The notes: generated from the letters alone by a model not told the origin. DNA of 64,000 bases from Opitutia bacterium UBA7876 (GCA_002500665.1 DLRY01000028.1:1-64000), one strand, 5' to 3'. Positions 17,113 through 26,913 are shown, counted from the first letter of the stretch. Numbers and translations are program-made.

Positions 17113-18438
17113 ATGAAACACGAAACATTGAACCGCAGGAATTTCCTAAAGGCGGCGGGTGTCACGGTAGCCTTGCCGATGCTCGAGTCGATGCCTCAGG
17201 CCCGGGCCGCCCGCAAGGCGGGCAAGGCGGTGAAACGCTTCGTCTGCCTATCGAACAACTACGGTGTCTACCAGAAGGCCTTTTTTCCCGACGTCAACCA
17301 GCCGGGTAAGGATTATGAGATGCCCGAGACCCTGAAGTCCCTCGAGAAGCACCGTGAGGACCTCACTGTGTTCCAGAACCTCGACCATGGATTCACGGGT
17401 GGACACCAAGGAGTTCCCGTCTTTTTGAGCGGGGTGCGGCCCATCCTCGCCCATAATTATGCCGAGGGTAACATCAGTCTCGACCAGAAACTGGCCGAGT
17501 ACCACGGCGCTTCCACCCGCTTTCCATCCATGACTCTCGGGGTTCGCGAGCGCAACCTGCTCAGCTTCACCCGTACCGGCGTTCAAGTGCCCAGCATCGA
17601 CATGCGGGCGGCCTACAAGGCCATGTTCTACGAGGACACACCGCAGCAAAAGATTTCAGCCACGGAGCGTTTCAAACGACACAACAGCATTCTAGACGTC
17701 GTCATGGACCAGGCCAAGTCCCTCAATCAGGAACTGGGTAAACAGGACCAGGGCAAATTGGAGGAATACTTCGATTCGGTCCGCACCCTGGAAGGAAAGA
17801 TCCAGCAACAGGAACCTTGGATCAATCGTCCCAAGCCCAAAGCCCCGGTAGATGAGCCCAAACCGGGCAACGGCACCGCCGAACAGCTCAAGGCCATGAT
17901 CGAGATCATCGCACTTGCCATCCAGACCGACTCAACCCGCGCCATCACTTGCGTGAGCGGTTTCGCCAATGGGGACTTCGGCCTCAACGGGGGCTACCAC
18001 GGGTTTTCCCACCACGGAGAGAGAGAGGAACCAGTTGCCGCGTTGAAGAAAATCGAGGGCTACCAAGTTTCCATGATGTCCTACCTGATCGACCTCCTCA
18101 AGGCCCAGGAGGACCCCATCAACGGAGGCACCTTGCTCGACCATACCTCCATCCTCTACGGATGCGGAATGGCCACGGGAGGACATTCTACCCGTAACCT
18201 CCCTCTCGTTCTGGCCGGAGGAGGCTTCAAGCACGGCGAACACAAGGTTTATCCCGGACCTCACCTCAAGGACCTCAAGAGCCCGGATAGGCTGGTCAGC
18301 CAGGAAAAACGCCTGGCCGAGGGAGTTTCCGAGGTGCCGGCGGCCAACCTTCTTCTCTCCATCCTGCAGAACTGCGGGCTCGAGATCGATCAGTTCGGCT
18401 CCAGCACGGGCACCCTCACCGGCTTGGAATGGTCATAG
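17113..18438 (+). CDS. DUF1552 Tat-exported protein
   Basis: The 441-residue protein starts with a twin-arginine signal (N-R-R-N-F-L-K-A-A-G, then a hydrophobic stretch ending A-R-A), implying export in folded form. The body matches the DUF1552 family (F-V-C-L-S-N-N-Y-G, G-H-Q-G-V-P-V-F-L-S-G, Y-G-C-G-M-A-T-G-G-H-S), which is abundant in Planctomycetes, Verrucomicrobia and Lentisphaerae and nearly always paired with a DUF1592/DUF1588 cytochrome-like protein, as here (20 bases downstream). The biochemical function is not established; some members resemble alkaline-phosphatase/sulfatase-like folds. Confidence 0.9.
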   Translation: MKHETLNRRNFLKAAGVTVALPMLESMPQARAARKAGKAVKRFVCLSNNYGVYQKAFFPDVNQPGKDYEMPETLKSLEKHREDLTVFQNLDHGFTGGHQGVPVFLSGVRPILAHNYAEGNISLDQKLAEYHGASTRFPSMTLGVRERNLLSFTRTGVQVPSIDMRAAYKAMFYEDTPQQKISATERFKRHNSILDVVMDQAKSLNQELGKQDQGKLEEYFDSVRTLEGKIQQQEPWINRPKPKAPVDEPKPGNGTAEQLKAMIEIIALAIQTDSTRAITCVSGFANGDFGLNGGYHGFSHHGEREEPVAALKKIEGYQVSMMSYLIDLLKAQEDPINGGTLLDHTSILYGCGMATGGHSTRNLPLVLAGGGFKHGEHKVYPGPHLKDLKSPDRLVSQEKRLAEGVSEVPAANLLLSILQNCGLEIDQFGSSTGTLTGLEWS

Positions 18439-18458
18439 CCTAGGACGGCCGCCTTTCC

Positions 18459-21400
18459 ATGAAGGTTGCTTCCCTCCTCATGAGAGCCCGCTCACCCAAC
18501 TATACGGGGCTAGTGACCTGCCTGGCTTTGCTTCTCACGGGCTCCCAAGCCAGGGCGGACGAGGCTCTCTTAAAACTCGCCCCCTTCCTGAGCGAACATT
18601 GCATTGGGTGCCACGGTCCCGACAAGCAAAAGGGCGAAATCCGTTTCGACACCCTCGGCAGGGATCTATCCAAAGTACAGAACCTCGAGATCTGGCAGGG
18701 CATGCTCGACCAGCTCAACCTCGGCGAGATGCCGCCCAAGAAGGAACCCCAGCCGACGCGCGAGGAAGCGAGGATGGCTATCGGTCTGCTTACCAAGAGC
18801 CTTGCTCTCGCCTATGAAAAGGCCAAAAGCACGGGTGGTCAAACGGTCCTTCGCCGGCTCAATCGGCATGAACTGCGCAACACCTTCCGCGACCTTCTCT
18901 ACCTCCAGGGAGCCGAATACCGGCCTGATGCGGCCGGGTCCAGGTTGGTCGACAACAACGGGAACGGGAGCGTGGAACGGACGGGGAGCGACCCCCTGCG
19001 CTTCTTCCCTGAGGACGAGGAGGAAGAGGGGTTCTACAACATCGGGGATCACCTTGTTATGTCTGACTTCCTCCTCAAGCTGACCCTCGGAGCGGCCGAA
19101 GAGGTACTCGAGCAGGCAACTCGCCTTGAGCCTAAGCCCAAGCTGGAGACCAGGCGCTTCGCGGGACACTTGGTCAAGGGCAGAGCCCAGGGGGAAAACC
19201 CCATGGAAACGGTCTCCCGCGAATTCAACCCCGGCTTCGACATGATGGCAAAGGGCTACGAGCGCTACGGCCGCCTTTCCCCCACCGACCTGCGGCAAGG
19301 GGTAGGAGTGGCCAGCCGCTACAGGATTACGATCGAGGCATCGGCCCACAATGGCAAACACCCCTTTGGTGAGATGGTCAAGTTCGGCCCTGAAGAAGAT
19401 TTTCAGCTTTGCCTCAATATGTCAGACACCGGAAACGGAGGGATCTCCGGGCCCACCTCCACGCCTCTGGCCCTTTGGCCACTTCCCGGCGATGGGAAAA
19501 AACGAACCTTTACCCACGAGGCTTGGCTGGACAAGAGGTGGGTTCCCTGGATCGGCTGGGAAAACGGTCCCGACGACCGCAGCTTCCGGGTCGACAAACT
19601 GGTGGAGAAATACCTCCCTGACGCCTATTTCAAGCGCCCCGACAAGAAGGTCGACAAACCCGGCCACGATATGTGGCACCTTAACCTCGCAAGGCTACTG
19701 CTCAAGGATGGCTACAAGGGTCCGCACCTCCGTATACACAGCCTGACCGTCACCCCTTTGCTGGAGGCATGGCCGCCCCGTAGTCATACCGCGCTATATG
19801 GGTCCGGGAAAGGCAGCGAAGAAGAAATTCGAAGCCTCATGAAGAGCTTTGCGCAGAGGGCCTACCGCCGCCCCGTAACCCAGGTGGAAATCGAACCCTA
19901 CGTCCAGTTGGTCCTCCGCCAGAAAGTGGAGCCCATCGTCACCCTGGAAGGCGGGATCAAGAACCTCAAATACCGCGTCTACGAGGGACAATGGGAAAAG
20001 TTGCCCAAGTTCGACGAGCTTGAGCCGGTGGCCGAGGGAAGCCTTCCCAACGGTCTGATCGACTTGGCCGTCTCCAAGCGGAGGGAAAAATACGGCATCG
20101 TCTTCACGGGTTCGCTCCACGCGCCCAAGAGTGGGGACTACTTCATCCAGATCGCCTCGGACGACGGAGCCCGAGTTCTGATCGACGGCAAGAAGGTGGT
20201 GGAGCACGACGGTCTGCACGGCCCCCAGTTGCGGGAAGGAAAAATCAACCTGAAGAAGGGCGGGCACGAGGTTCGGGTCGAATACTTCGCCTATGGCCAG
20301 CCAAACAGCTTCCGCGCAGGATGGAAGGGTTCCGGCATCGCCCCCACTCAGCTCTCCGTCGACAGCCTCCAGCCCCAGAACAACGTCAAGAAACCAACCA
20401 ACGAGGCCCCCTTGCTCATCAGGGCCATGCAAGACGGCTACTCGGCCATACTCTGTTCCCCGCAGTTTCTCTATCTGAAGGAAAAGCCCGGGCGGCTCGA
20501 CTCGTTCGGGATCGCCTCCCGATTAAGCTACTTTCTCTGGTCCTCCATGCCTGACGAGGAACTCTTCGCTTCCGCCCGCTCGGCCAAGATCAAGGACCCG
20601 AAGGAACTCGAGCGGCAAGTGGAGCGCATGCTTAAGGACCCCAAGGCTCAAGCCTTCGAGCGACATTTCCCCTCCGCCTGGCTGCGCCTCGACAAACTTG
20701 GGGACATGCCCCCTTCGGGCGGCGAGTATCAATTCTACAAGAACGTCAAGATCGAGCCCATGCTGGAGCGGCAGGTAACCACCTACTTCTCGGAAATCCT
20801 TCGGACCAACGGCCGCATCGAACAATTCATCGACTCCGACTACACCTACATGAACCATACCCTCGGCAAATGGATCTACAGGCGGGAGGACATCCGCGGG
20901 GCCCGCCTTAGAAAGGTCAAATTGGACGACCCCAGACGGGGCGGTATATTTACCCAGCCCGGACTCATGACGGCAACCGCCAATGGGGTCGACACTTCAC
21001 CCGTGATGCGGGGCGTGTGGGTGCTTGAAAGCATCCTCGGCACTCCCCCCGCCCCACCTCCTCCCGACGTGGAATCCCTACCGGTCGACACCCGTGAGGC
21101 CACCAGCATACGCGAACGCCTGGACCTCCATCGAAAGAACGAGGCCTGCTACAGCTGCCACGCTAAGATCGACCCTATGGGCTTCGCCTTCGAGAACTTC
21201 GACGTGGTGGGTCGCTGGCGAGACAAGTACAAGCGGGCAAAAGATCCAATCGATCCCTCCGCCACCATGGCCAACGGCAAGCGGATCGCCGACATCGTGG
21301 AATTCAAGAAGATGCTCAAGGAGCGCAAAACGCTGGTGGTCTCATGCCTTACCAAGAAACTGCTGACCTACGCCACCGGCCGACACCTCGAGTCGGTCGA

Positions 21401-21506
21401 CCGCGGTGAAGTGGACCGTATCGTCGCGGAAGCGGAAAAAAAAGAAAACCGCCTGCGTGACCTCATCCACTTGGTCGTCAAGAGCGACGTCTTTCTTTCC
21501 AAATGA
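18459..21506 (+). CDS. DUF1592/DUF1588-type planctomycete cytochrome-like protein with PA14 domain
   Basis: This is a 1015-residue exported protein with a signal peptide ending near A-R-A at 33. A cytochrome-type C-I-G-C-H-G motif lies at 48-53 (PSCyt1/DUF1595-1587 region). A DUF1595-like segment (Q-R-A-Y-R-R-P-V-T near 470) is followed by a PA14 beta-domain at about 510-625 (S-G-D-Y-F-I-Q-I-A-S-D-D-G-A-R-V-L-I-D-G). The DUF1592 domain (F-L-Y-L-K-E-K-P, R-L-S-Y-F-L-W-S) comes next, then DUF1588 with a second heme-type motif C-Y-S-C-H near 900 and DUF1585. It is probably a periplasmic or surface c-type cytochrome acting with the DUF1552 protein. The ATGA overlap at its end couples it to the sulfatase. 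Confidence 0.9.
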   Translation: MKVASLLMRARSPNYTGLVTCLALLLTGSQARADEALLKLAPFLSEHCIGCHGPDKQKGEIRFDTLGRDLSKVQNLEIWQGMLDQLNLGEMPPKKEPQPTREEARMAIGLLTKSLALAYEKAKSTGGQTVLRRLNRHELRNTFRDLLYLQGAEYRPDAAGSRLVDNNGNGSVERTGSDPLRFFPEDEEEEGFYNIGDHLVMSDFLLKLTLGAAEEVLEQATRLEPKPKLETRRFAGHLVKGRAQGENPMETVSREFNPGFDMMAKGYERYGRLSPTDLRQGVGVASRYRITIEASAHNGKHPFGEMVKFGPEEDFQLCLNMSDTGNGGISGPTSTPLALWPLPGDGKKRTFTHEAWLDKRWVPWIGWENGPDDRSFRVDKLVEKYLPDAYFKRPDKKVDKPGHDMWHLNLARLLLKDGYKGPHLRIHSLTVTPLLEAWPPRSHTALYGSGKGSEEEIRSLMKSFAQRAYRRPVTQVEIEPYVQLVLRQKVEPIVTLEGGIKNLKYRVYEGQWEKLPKFDELEPVAEGSLPNGLIDLAVSKRREKYGIVFTGSLHAPKSGDYFIQIASDDGARVLIDGKKVVEHDGLHGPQLREGKINLKKGGHEVRVEYFAYGQPNSFRAGWKGSGIAPTQLSVDSLQPQNNVKKPTNEAPLLIRAMQDGYSAILCSPQFLYLKEKPGRLDSFGIASRLSYFLWSSMPDEELFASARSAKIKDPKELERQVERMLKDPKAQAFERHFPSAWLRLDKLGDMPPSGGEYQFYKNVKIEPMLERQVTTYFSEILRTNGRIEQFIDSDYTYMNHTLGKWIYRREDIRGARLRKVKLDDPRRGGIFTQPGLMTATANGVDTSPVMRGVWVLESILGTPPAPPPPDVESLPVDTREATSIRERLDLHRKNEACYSCHAKIDPMGFAFENFDVVGRWRDKYKRAKDPIDPSATMANGKRIADIVEFKKMLKERKTLVVSCLTKKLLTYATGRHLESVDRGEVDRIVAEAEKKENRLRDLIHLVVKSDVFLSK

Positions 21507-22831
21507 ATACAATCACCAATCGCCTGCCTAAAGTATTTCTCTCCTGGATGGTTCTTTTCGGAGTCCTCCAAGCGGAAGCCATCCCCAAGTTGCCCAATTT
21601 GATCTTCATAATGGTGGACGACATGGGCTACCACGATCTGGGTTGCTACGGCAGCAAGACCATCCTCACGCCTAACCTCGACCGCATGGCCAAGGAGGGC
21701 ATTCGCTTCACCGATTGTTATTCGGGGGATGCAGTCTGTGCCTCGGCCCGCAGCACCCTGATGACGGGCTACCACAAGGGACATACGCCCGTCCGAGGAA
21801 ACTCGGGCGGAATCCCTCTTTTCCCGGAGGACGTCACGGTGGCCGAGGTACTCAAGAAAGCCGGGTACGCAACGGGTGGCTTCGGAAAGTGGGGTCTCGG
21901 CAACCAAGGTAAGGACGGAGCCGCTGAGCGCCAAGGGTTCGACCTCTTCTACGGCTATTACAACCAGTGGCATGCCCACACCTATTACACCCATCTCTTT
22001 CGTAACAGCAAGAAGGTCGAACTGAACGGGCGCTACACCCATCACGCCATCTTCGACGAAACGATCAAGTTCATCAAGGACAACAAAGACAAGCCCTTCT
22101 TCCTCTATTGTCCATGGACTCCGCCTCATGCCGCCTATCAGATTCCCGAGCACGAGCCTGCCTGGAAGACCTATAAGGACAAGCCTTGGAACAGCAAGGA
22201 CGCCAAGGTAGCTGCAGCCATGGACACCATGATGGACCGTCAGATAGGGGAAATCACGGCCCTACTCAAAAAACTCGGCATCTACGAAAACACCTTGATG
22301 TTTTTTACCTCCGACAACGGAGCGGCCAAACGCTTTGACGGCATACACAATTCATGTGGTGTCATGCAGGGAAAGAAGCGGTCCTTGAACGAAGGGGGCA
22401 TTCGAGTGCCCATGGTAGTACGATGGCCTGGCAAGATCAAACCGGGTGCGGTTAGCGATCATCCATGGTATTTTCCGGACGTCATGCCGACCCTAGCGGA
22501 GATCGCGGGCGTTTCCGATAAGGTGCCCGATGATATTGACGGCATCTCCATATTACCAACGCTGTTGGGCAAAGGAGAGCAAAAGCAGCATGAGTACATG
22601 TACTGGCAGTATGGCGTGCGGGCCGCCCGTTCGGGAAAATGGAAGGGCATAGGCAAGGGTGGACACATGTACCTTTACGACTTGAGCAAGGACAGGGAGG
22701 AGAAAAACGACCTTTCCGCCAAGTACCCCGAGATTACGGCCAAGTTCAAGCGCTACATTATCGAGGGCTACAGCGAACCGCGCAGCCAGAAGGACGACGG
22801 CAAGTACACCGGAAAAGGAGGCGACAAATAA
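21503..22831 (+). CDS. Secreted sulfatase with a variant C-x-S-x-R active-site motif
   Basis: The 442-residue protein of the alkaline phosphatase/sulfatase superfamily has a signal peptide (cleavage near A-E-A). It has the metal motif M-V-D-D-M-G-Y near 37-43 and F-F-T-S-D-N-G-A in the middle. The position of the formylglycine precursor reads C79-A-S-A-R83, then S-T-L-M-T-G. Canonical sites are C/S-x-P/A-x-R, so serine at the third place is unusual, although the cysteine, arginine and following L-M-T-G are intact. The substrate is unknown, probably a sulfated polysaccharide or ester. Its start overlaps the preceding DUF1592 gene by 4 bases. Confidence 0.9.
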   Translation: MNTITNRLPKVFLSWMVLFGVLQAEAIPKLPNLIFIMVDDMGYHDLGCYGSKTILTPNLDRMAKEGIRFTDCYSGDAVCASARSTLMTGYHKGHTPVRGNSGGIPLFPEDVTVAEVLKKAGYATGGFGKWGLGNQGKDGAAERQGFDLFYGYYNQWHAHTYYTHLFRNSKKVELNGRYTHHAIFDETIKFIKDNKDKPFFLYCPWTPPHAAYQIPEHEPAWKTYKDKPWNSKDAKVAAAMDTMMDRQIGEITALLKKLGIYENTLMFFTSDNGAAKRFDGIHNSCGVMQGKKRSLNEGGIRVPMVVRWPGKIKPGAVSDHPWYFPDVMPTLAEIAGVSDKVPDDIDGISILPTLLGKGEQKQHEYMYWQYGVRAARSGKWKGIGKGGHMYLYDLSKDREEKNDLSAKYPEITAKFKRYIIEGYSEPRSQKDDGKYTGKGGDK

Positions 22832-22839
22832 CCCGACTT

Positions 22840-24078
22840 CTAGAAAACCCACCGGGTCAGGCTCTCCGCATCCTTGATTAGGATGCCATTCTCCAAGAGC
22901 ACCGGGGCGGCCCAAGTCGAATTATCCGACAAGGCATAGCTTGCCACGGACTGAAAGCCTTTGGCGGATGCCTTGAAGATGGTCAGTCGACCCTGGTGGG
23001 AAAGAGTCAGTACGTGTCCGGGGAAGGACAGGAAGGTGGCATAGGGACCGGTCCGGGGTGAACCCTGCCAGAGAATTTTCCCTTTGTCGGGATCCAGGCA
23101 GAATAGTCGTCCCTGACCATAATGAGAGAGTCCGTAGAGCAAGCCTTCCGCTACAATGGCCGAGGCCATATCGAGAGCCAACTCCTTCTGGCTCCAAGTT
23201 TTGGAAACGCTCCACTTGCCATGCCTAAGACTGGGGGTAAACGCATGAATGCCGCGGTTCTCCGCCCCGAGGAGGATTTTTCCATCATGAAAGGCGGGGG
23301 TCGGCATGTTCTGATTGTGGGTCTTGTGGGGAAAGGGATACTCCCATAGCAGGCGTCCGTCCTTCGGTTCCACACCCACAAGAGCACGATGATTCCAAGC
23401 CACAACCTGGTGAACTCCGTCGATCTCGGTATGGAATGGTGATGAGTAGCAAGTCCCGTCGTTGCCCATCGTCCAGATCGTTTCGCCAGTGGCCACGTCG
23501 AGGGCCATCAAAGACCCTACGTCATCGTTCCCGAACAGATTCACGATCCTGTCCTCCAAAACGAGAGGAGAATTGGATGCCCCCCAGTGAGCATGAGACT
23601 GACCGAAACGCTTTCCCGGGATCTTCCGCCAAAGCAACTTTCCCGAATCCGCATCCCAAGCCGAAAGGATACCGGATATGCTGGTGGTGAAAAGACGACC
23701 ATCGGAATAGGCAGGATTGGCCTTGGGGCTCTTTCCATGGCGCTCCCCTCCGCCACCCATTTTGAAAGGGACCAGGTAGCCCTTGATCCAAAGAACCTTC
23801 CCGGAGTGAAGATCGATGGCCCGAACCATCTCCTTCTCCCCCTGCCGGGAGTGAACCATGACCTTCCCCGCGGCAACTACTGCTGATCCGTAACCGGAGC
23901 CGACCCTGACGCTCCACTTGGACTCAGGCCGGGCGGGCCATTGGACGGGAGGTTCGAATCCCTTCACCCGCCCGTTGCGGTCGGGCCCCAGCCAACCCGG
24001 CCAGAAATCGTCGCCGGCATGCAGGGATGGGGAGTTGACCCATACCAGCAGAAGAAAAACTGCGGGGAAAGCTCTCAT
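22840..24078 (-). CDS. Secreted PQQ-type beta-propeller protein
   Basis: The ATG at 24078 is chosen because it gives a clean signal peptide (basic M-R, hydrophobic core, cut near L-H-A-G). A farther upstream start at 24204 would put about 40 unlikely residues in front. The 412 residues form repeated propeller blades with the PQQ-like W/Y-x-x-x-x-G-K-x-L-W motif, such as H-S-G-K-V-L-W, D-S-G-K-L-L-W and D-K-G-K-I-L-W. There is no heme or obvious PQQ dehydrogenase active site, so it is a BamB-like or extracellular binding propeller of unknown role. It converges with the sulfatase gene 8 bases away. Confidence 0.8.
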   Translation of the reverse strand: MRAFPAVFLLLVWVNSPSLHAGDDFWPGWLGPDRNGRVKGFEPPVQWPARPESKWSVRVGSGYGSAVVAAGKVMVHSRQGEKEMVRAIDLHSGKVLWIKGYLVPFKMGGGGERHGKSPKANPAYSDGRLFTTSISGILSAWDADSGKLLWRKIPGKRFGQSHAHWGASNSPLVLEDRIVNLFGNDDVGSLMALDVATGETIWTMGNDGTCYSSPFHTEIDGVHQVVAWNHRALVGVEPKDGRLLWEYPFPHKTHNQNMPTPAFHDGKILLGAENRGIHAFTPSLRHGKWSVSKTWSQKELALDMASAIVAEGLLYGLSHYGQGRLFCLDPDKGKILWQGSPRTGPYATFLSFPGHVLTLSHQGRLTIFKASAKGFQSVASYALSDNSTWAAPVLLENGILIKDAESLTRWVF

Positions 24079-24300
24079 TCCTAATACTTTTAGCACAGTG
24101 CACCCTACAAGAACATGAAAAAAAACTCGACAGAAGGCTCTTTTAGGCAGAAGCTTGTGGGAGGCAATTGGGAGATTGCTTGTCCCAAAACCCAGTAGAT
24201 TCAAGCAAAACTATTTCAGCATGAAACGTAACGATCGGGAACATTCTGCTGTAATGTCGTAGAATCATTCGAGTAAAGTTTCAACCAAGACACAATCATC

Positions 24301-25218
24301 ATGAAAAAAGCACTTCTTACCTTTTTCGCCGCGGGGTTGGCTCTCCTGCCTGCTTCCGCCAAACCCCTGGACCTTTCCAAGGTCTCAAGGAACGCCAACT
24401 GGCTCATGCACATGGATTTCGACGCCATGCGTAATTCCGACGTGGGTGTCTTCATGCGCGAGTCGATGGAAAAAATCCCCGAGGCGGTCGAGCGCATGGA
24501 GGAAATGAAAAAAACATATGGCGTAGACCTGGACGGCTTCTCCTACCTGACCATTTCGGGTTCGGGCGAACGCCACAAGGGCATCGCCATCATGAAAGGC
24601 GGCCTCGACCCAGACGTAGTCACTGATTTCGCTGAGTCCAGGGAAGAACTGAAGGTTACCCGCATCGGCAAGCAAACTGTCTACTCCAGCGACCGGGGCC
24701 GTCACTCCATGGCTTTCGCGGCCCTCAAGAAGGGAGTCTTCGTAGGGGGACCTGATTCCGACTACGTTTCCGAAGGAATCATGCTCAGCAAGGGCAAGGC
24801 AGATTCCTACAGGGGCCATCCCATCCTGGAGGTGCTGACCGACTCGATCGAGGATCCCGGCTTCGTCGTCTTCGCTGACGTCAAGGGCGCGACCAAGAAC
24901 AACGAGATCGACCCGAGAATTATGCCCATGCTCGAGAAAGTCAGGGCCGGTGGCATGGCCATCGGTGATGAGAACGGACTGATCCGGGTCATTGCGGTCA
25001 TGGAAACCACTTCCGAGGAGACTTGTCAGCAAGTGGAGGCAATGATCCGCGGAGGCATGGCCATGGTCGAGATGAGAAAAGCCCAGGACAAGCGCTTGGA
25101 GCGTTTCATGCAGGGGCACTCGATCAAGCGCGAAGGGAAGATGATCTGGGTGGAAATGAAATTTTCCTCCGAGGAGATCATGGACCACCTCAAGAGGGAA
25201 ATGAGGAAATCCGCCTAA
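24301..25218 (+). CDS. Secreted protein of unknown function
   Basis: I do not recognise a named family. The 305-residue protein has a textbook signal peptide (M-K-K-A, hydrophobic core, L-P-A-S-A-K with cleavage after residue 20). The mature part begins with N-W-L-M-H-M-D-F-D-A-M-R-N-S-D-V-G, a pattern I associate with periplasmic proteins of PVC bacteria that are typically about 300 residues. It has no cysteines likely to bind heme and ends with an amphipathic, charged helix. It stands alone between two minus-strand genes; 222 bases lie between its start and the start of the divergent propeller gene. Confidence 0.75.
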   Translation: MKKALLTFFAAGLALLPASAKPLDLSKVSRNANWLMHMDFDAMRNSDVGVFMRESMEKIPEAVERMEEMKKTYGVDLDGFSYLTISGSGERHKGIAIMKGGLDPDVVTDFAESREELKVTRIGKQTVYSSDRGRHSMAFAALKKGVFVGGPDSDYVSEGIMLSKGKADSYRGHPILEVLTDSIEDPGFVVFADVKGATKNNEIDPRIMPMLEKVRAGGMAIGDENGLIRVIAVMETTSEETCQQVEAMIRGGMAMVEMRKAQDKRLERFMQGHSIKREGKMIWVEMKFSSEEIMDHLKREMRKSA

Positions 25219-25224
25219 GGCGGA

Positions 25225-26166
25225 CTAATCGCGGTCTAATTCGCCATCGGATAGATTGGCCATCTCCTTGGCCAGTCCGTGTCGCAGGTTGCGGTAGGAA
25301 TGGATAATTTCAGGTCGCCCCAAACGTTTCATTATCTCCGATAAAACGAGTAAGCCGGCTGGAAAGACGTCCGCTCTCTCGACCGGTAGGGCGGGGTAAG
25401 CCTCACTCCTTGCCTCCGGCTTCATCATCGCCATCGAGTCGATCAGGCGGTCCACCTCGCTCAACGGTAGCCCAGATTCGGCTTCATCATCCCCGGTCTC
25501 AGCCGCCAGAATTCGTCTAAGGAAGACCAGCGTCCCTCCTGCTCCGACCAGGCAAGGACAGGGGCTTGCCAGGGCCGGGGAGACCGAGTCCGCAAATAGG
25601 GACGAAAGGTATTCCTTGGCCTCCCTCCGAATAAGTTCCGGCCATTCAAAGGCGGAAGTCGGGCAAAAGCGCCTGGAAAGGGCGACCGCACCCACCGGCA
25701 AGCTCTCGACCGAGACAACCGACCTGTGCCGGACGGCAATGACCTCCATGCTCCCCCCCCCCAAGTCGATGGCGTGAAAGTCCCGCAGCCCCAAAAGGGC
25801 AGGATCCGAAAGCAGACCAGTCGCTATGGCCTCAGCCTCCTCCTCGCCCGAAAGAATAGACAGAGAAAGACCTAGCTTATCATGGATGAGAGAGGCAAGC
25901 TCGGAGCCATTGGACGCCCGGCGGAAGGACTCGGTGGCGACTGCCCTCATCTTCTGCGCCGAGCCATCCTTGGCAAGGGCCAGCAGTTCCCCCGTAACCT
26001 GCAGGCACTTTTCCATGGCCGGACCTGAAAACCCATCGGTCCCAGGAGAGAGGCGGCAAGGACGGCTTTCATCCCCAATGACCCGCAAGCCGGAGTCCTC
26101 GCCAACTTCAGCAAGAAGCATTTTTGTGGTATTGGAACCAAGATCGAAGACCGCAATCCTCATCAC
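25225..26166 (-). CDS. Ppx/GppA-type phosphatase
   Basis: The 313-residue protein has the two phosphate-binding loops of the ASKHA fold: V-F-D-L-G-S-N-T-T-K near 6-15 and A-I-D-L-G-G-G-S-M-E-V near 133. It also has the typical E-E-A-E-A segment (S-G-E-E-E-A-E-A-I-A). Family members hydrolyse inorganic polyphosphate or pppGpp. The protein is the short one-module form without the C-terminal HD domain, so whether it is Ppx or GppA cannot be told. It follows rsmI by 6 bases. Confidence 0.88.
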   Translation of the reverse strand: MMRIAVFDLGSNTTKMLLAEVGEDSGLRVIGDESRPCRLSPGTDGFSGPAMEKCLQVTGELLALAKDGSAQKMRAVATESFRRASNGSELASLIHDKLGLSLSILSGEEEAEAIATGLLSDPALLGLRDFHAIDLGGGSMEVIAVRHRSVVSVESLPVGAVALSRRFCPTSAFEWPELIRREAKEYLSSLFADSVSPALASPCPCLVGAGGTLVFLRRILAAETGDDEAESGLPLSEVDRLIDSMAMMKPEARSEAYPALPVERADVFPAGLLVLSEIMKRLGRPEIIHSYRNLRHGLAKEMANLSDGELDRD

Positions 26167-26172
26167 CCTTCT

Positions 26173-26877
26173 TCAGAGGACGTATCCCTGAGGCCCGATC
26201 ACGAGTGTAAATTCACCTTTGGAACTGCCTTCCCGGCTTAGCTCTCTTACTTCGGAAACCGTGCCCAAGAGAAAGCTTTCGTGCAGCTTGGTCAATTCCC
26301 GGGCCAAGCACAGGAAGCGCTCCGGGCCGAGTGTTTCCTCGATCAAGGCAAGAGTTTTCTCGATCCGGTACCTCGACTCGTAGAGCACAATGGAGCCCTC
26401 GAATTCCCTCCAATGGTCGAGGGACTTACGGGCTCCGGCCGACTTCTTGGGAAGAAAGCCCAGAAAAAGGAACTGATGAGTCGGCAACCCGGAAGCGGCC
26501 AGCGCGGTGATGGCGGCATTCGGTCCAGGGACGGGCACCACCCGGATTCCCCGGGATCTGCATTCCCTCACGAGACGAAAACCCGGATCACTAATCCCAG
26601 GGTAGCCTGCATCGGAAACAAGTGCAAGAGCCTGGCCCTGCTGAAGGTCATTTGCGAGCTCAGGAGTTCTTTTCCTCTCGTTTTCCTCACGGTAGGAGAC
26701 CATGGGCTTGCGAAGGGAAAGATGATCCAGCAGCTTGCCGGTTACCCGGGTATCCTCGCAAACGATGGAGTCGCAACTGGAAAGGGCTTCGCGAGCACGA
26801 GCGGACAAGTCCGACAAGTTGCCGATAGGCGTCGCGACGAGGAAAAGGGTTCCCCAGGAATCTTCACCTGCGCTCAC
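26173..26877 (-). CDS. rsmI: 16S rRNA 2'-O-ribose C1402 methyltransferase RsmI
   Basis: The 234-residue SAM-dependent methylase of the TP-methylase fold has L-F-L-V-A-T-P-I-G-N-L-x-D-L, C-E-D-T-R-V-T, Y-R-E-E-N-E, S-D-A-G-Y-P-G-I-S-D-P-G and P-V-P-G-P-N-A signatures. These belong to RsmI rather than CobA-type enzymes. It methylates C1402 of 16S rRNA in the decoding centre. It lacks the extra C-terminal domain some family members have. The start is GTG. It sits between a tiny lipoprotein gene and ppx on the minus strand. Confidence 0.95.
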   Translation of the reverse strand: MSAGEDSWGTLFLVATPIGNLSDLSARAREALSSCDSIVCEDTRVTGKLLDHLSLRKPMVSYREENERKRTPELANDLQQGQALALVSDAGYPGISDPGFRLVRECRSRGIRVVPVPGPNAAITALAASGLPTHQFLFLGFLPKKSAGARKSLDHWREFEGSIVLYESRYRIEKTLALIEETLGPERFLCLARELTKLHESFLLGTVSEVRELSREGSSKGEFTLVIGPQGYVL

Positions 26878-26913
26878 GGATGATCCGCAAGGATGGCTTT
26901 TGCCAAGGGCAAC

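Noticed and set aside
24079..24204. 42-residue N-terminal extension of the propeller protein
   Set aside because: The internal Met gives a clean signal peptide and the extension has no function that can be seen.
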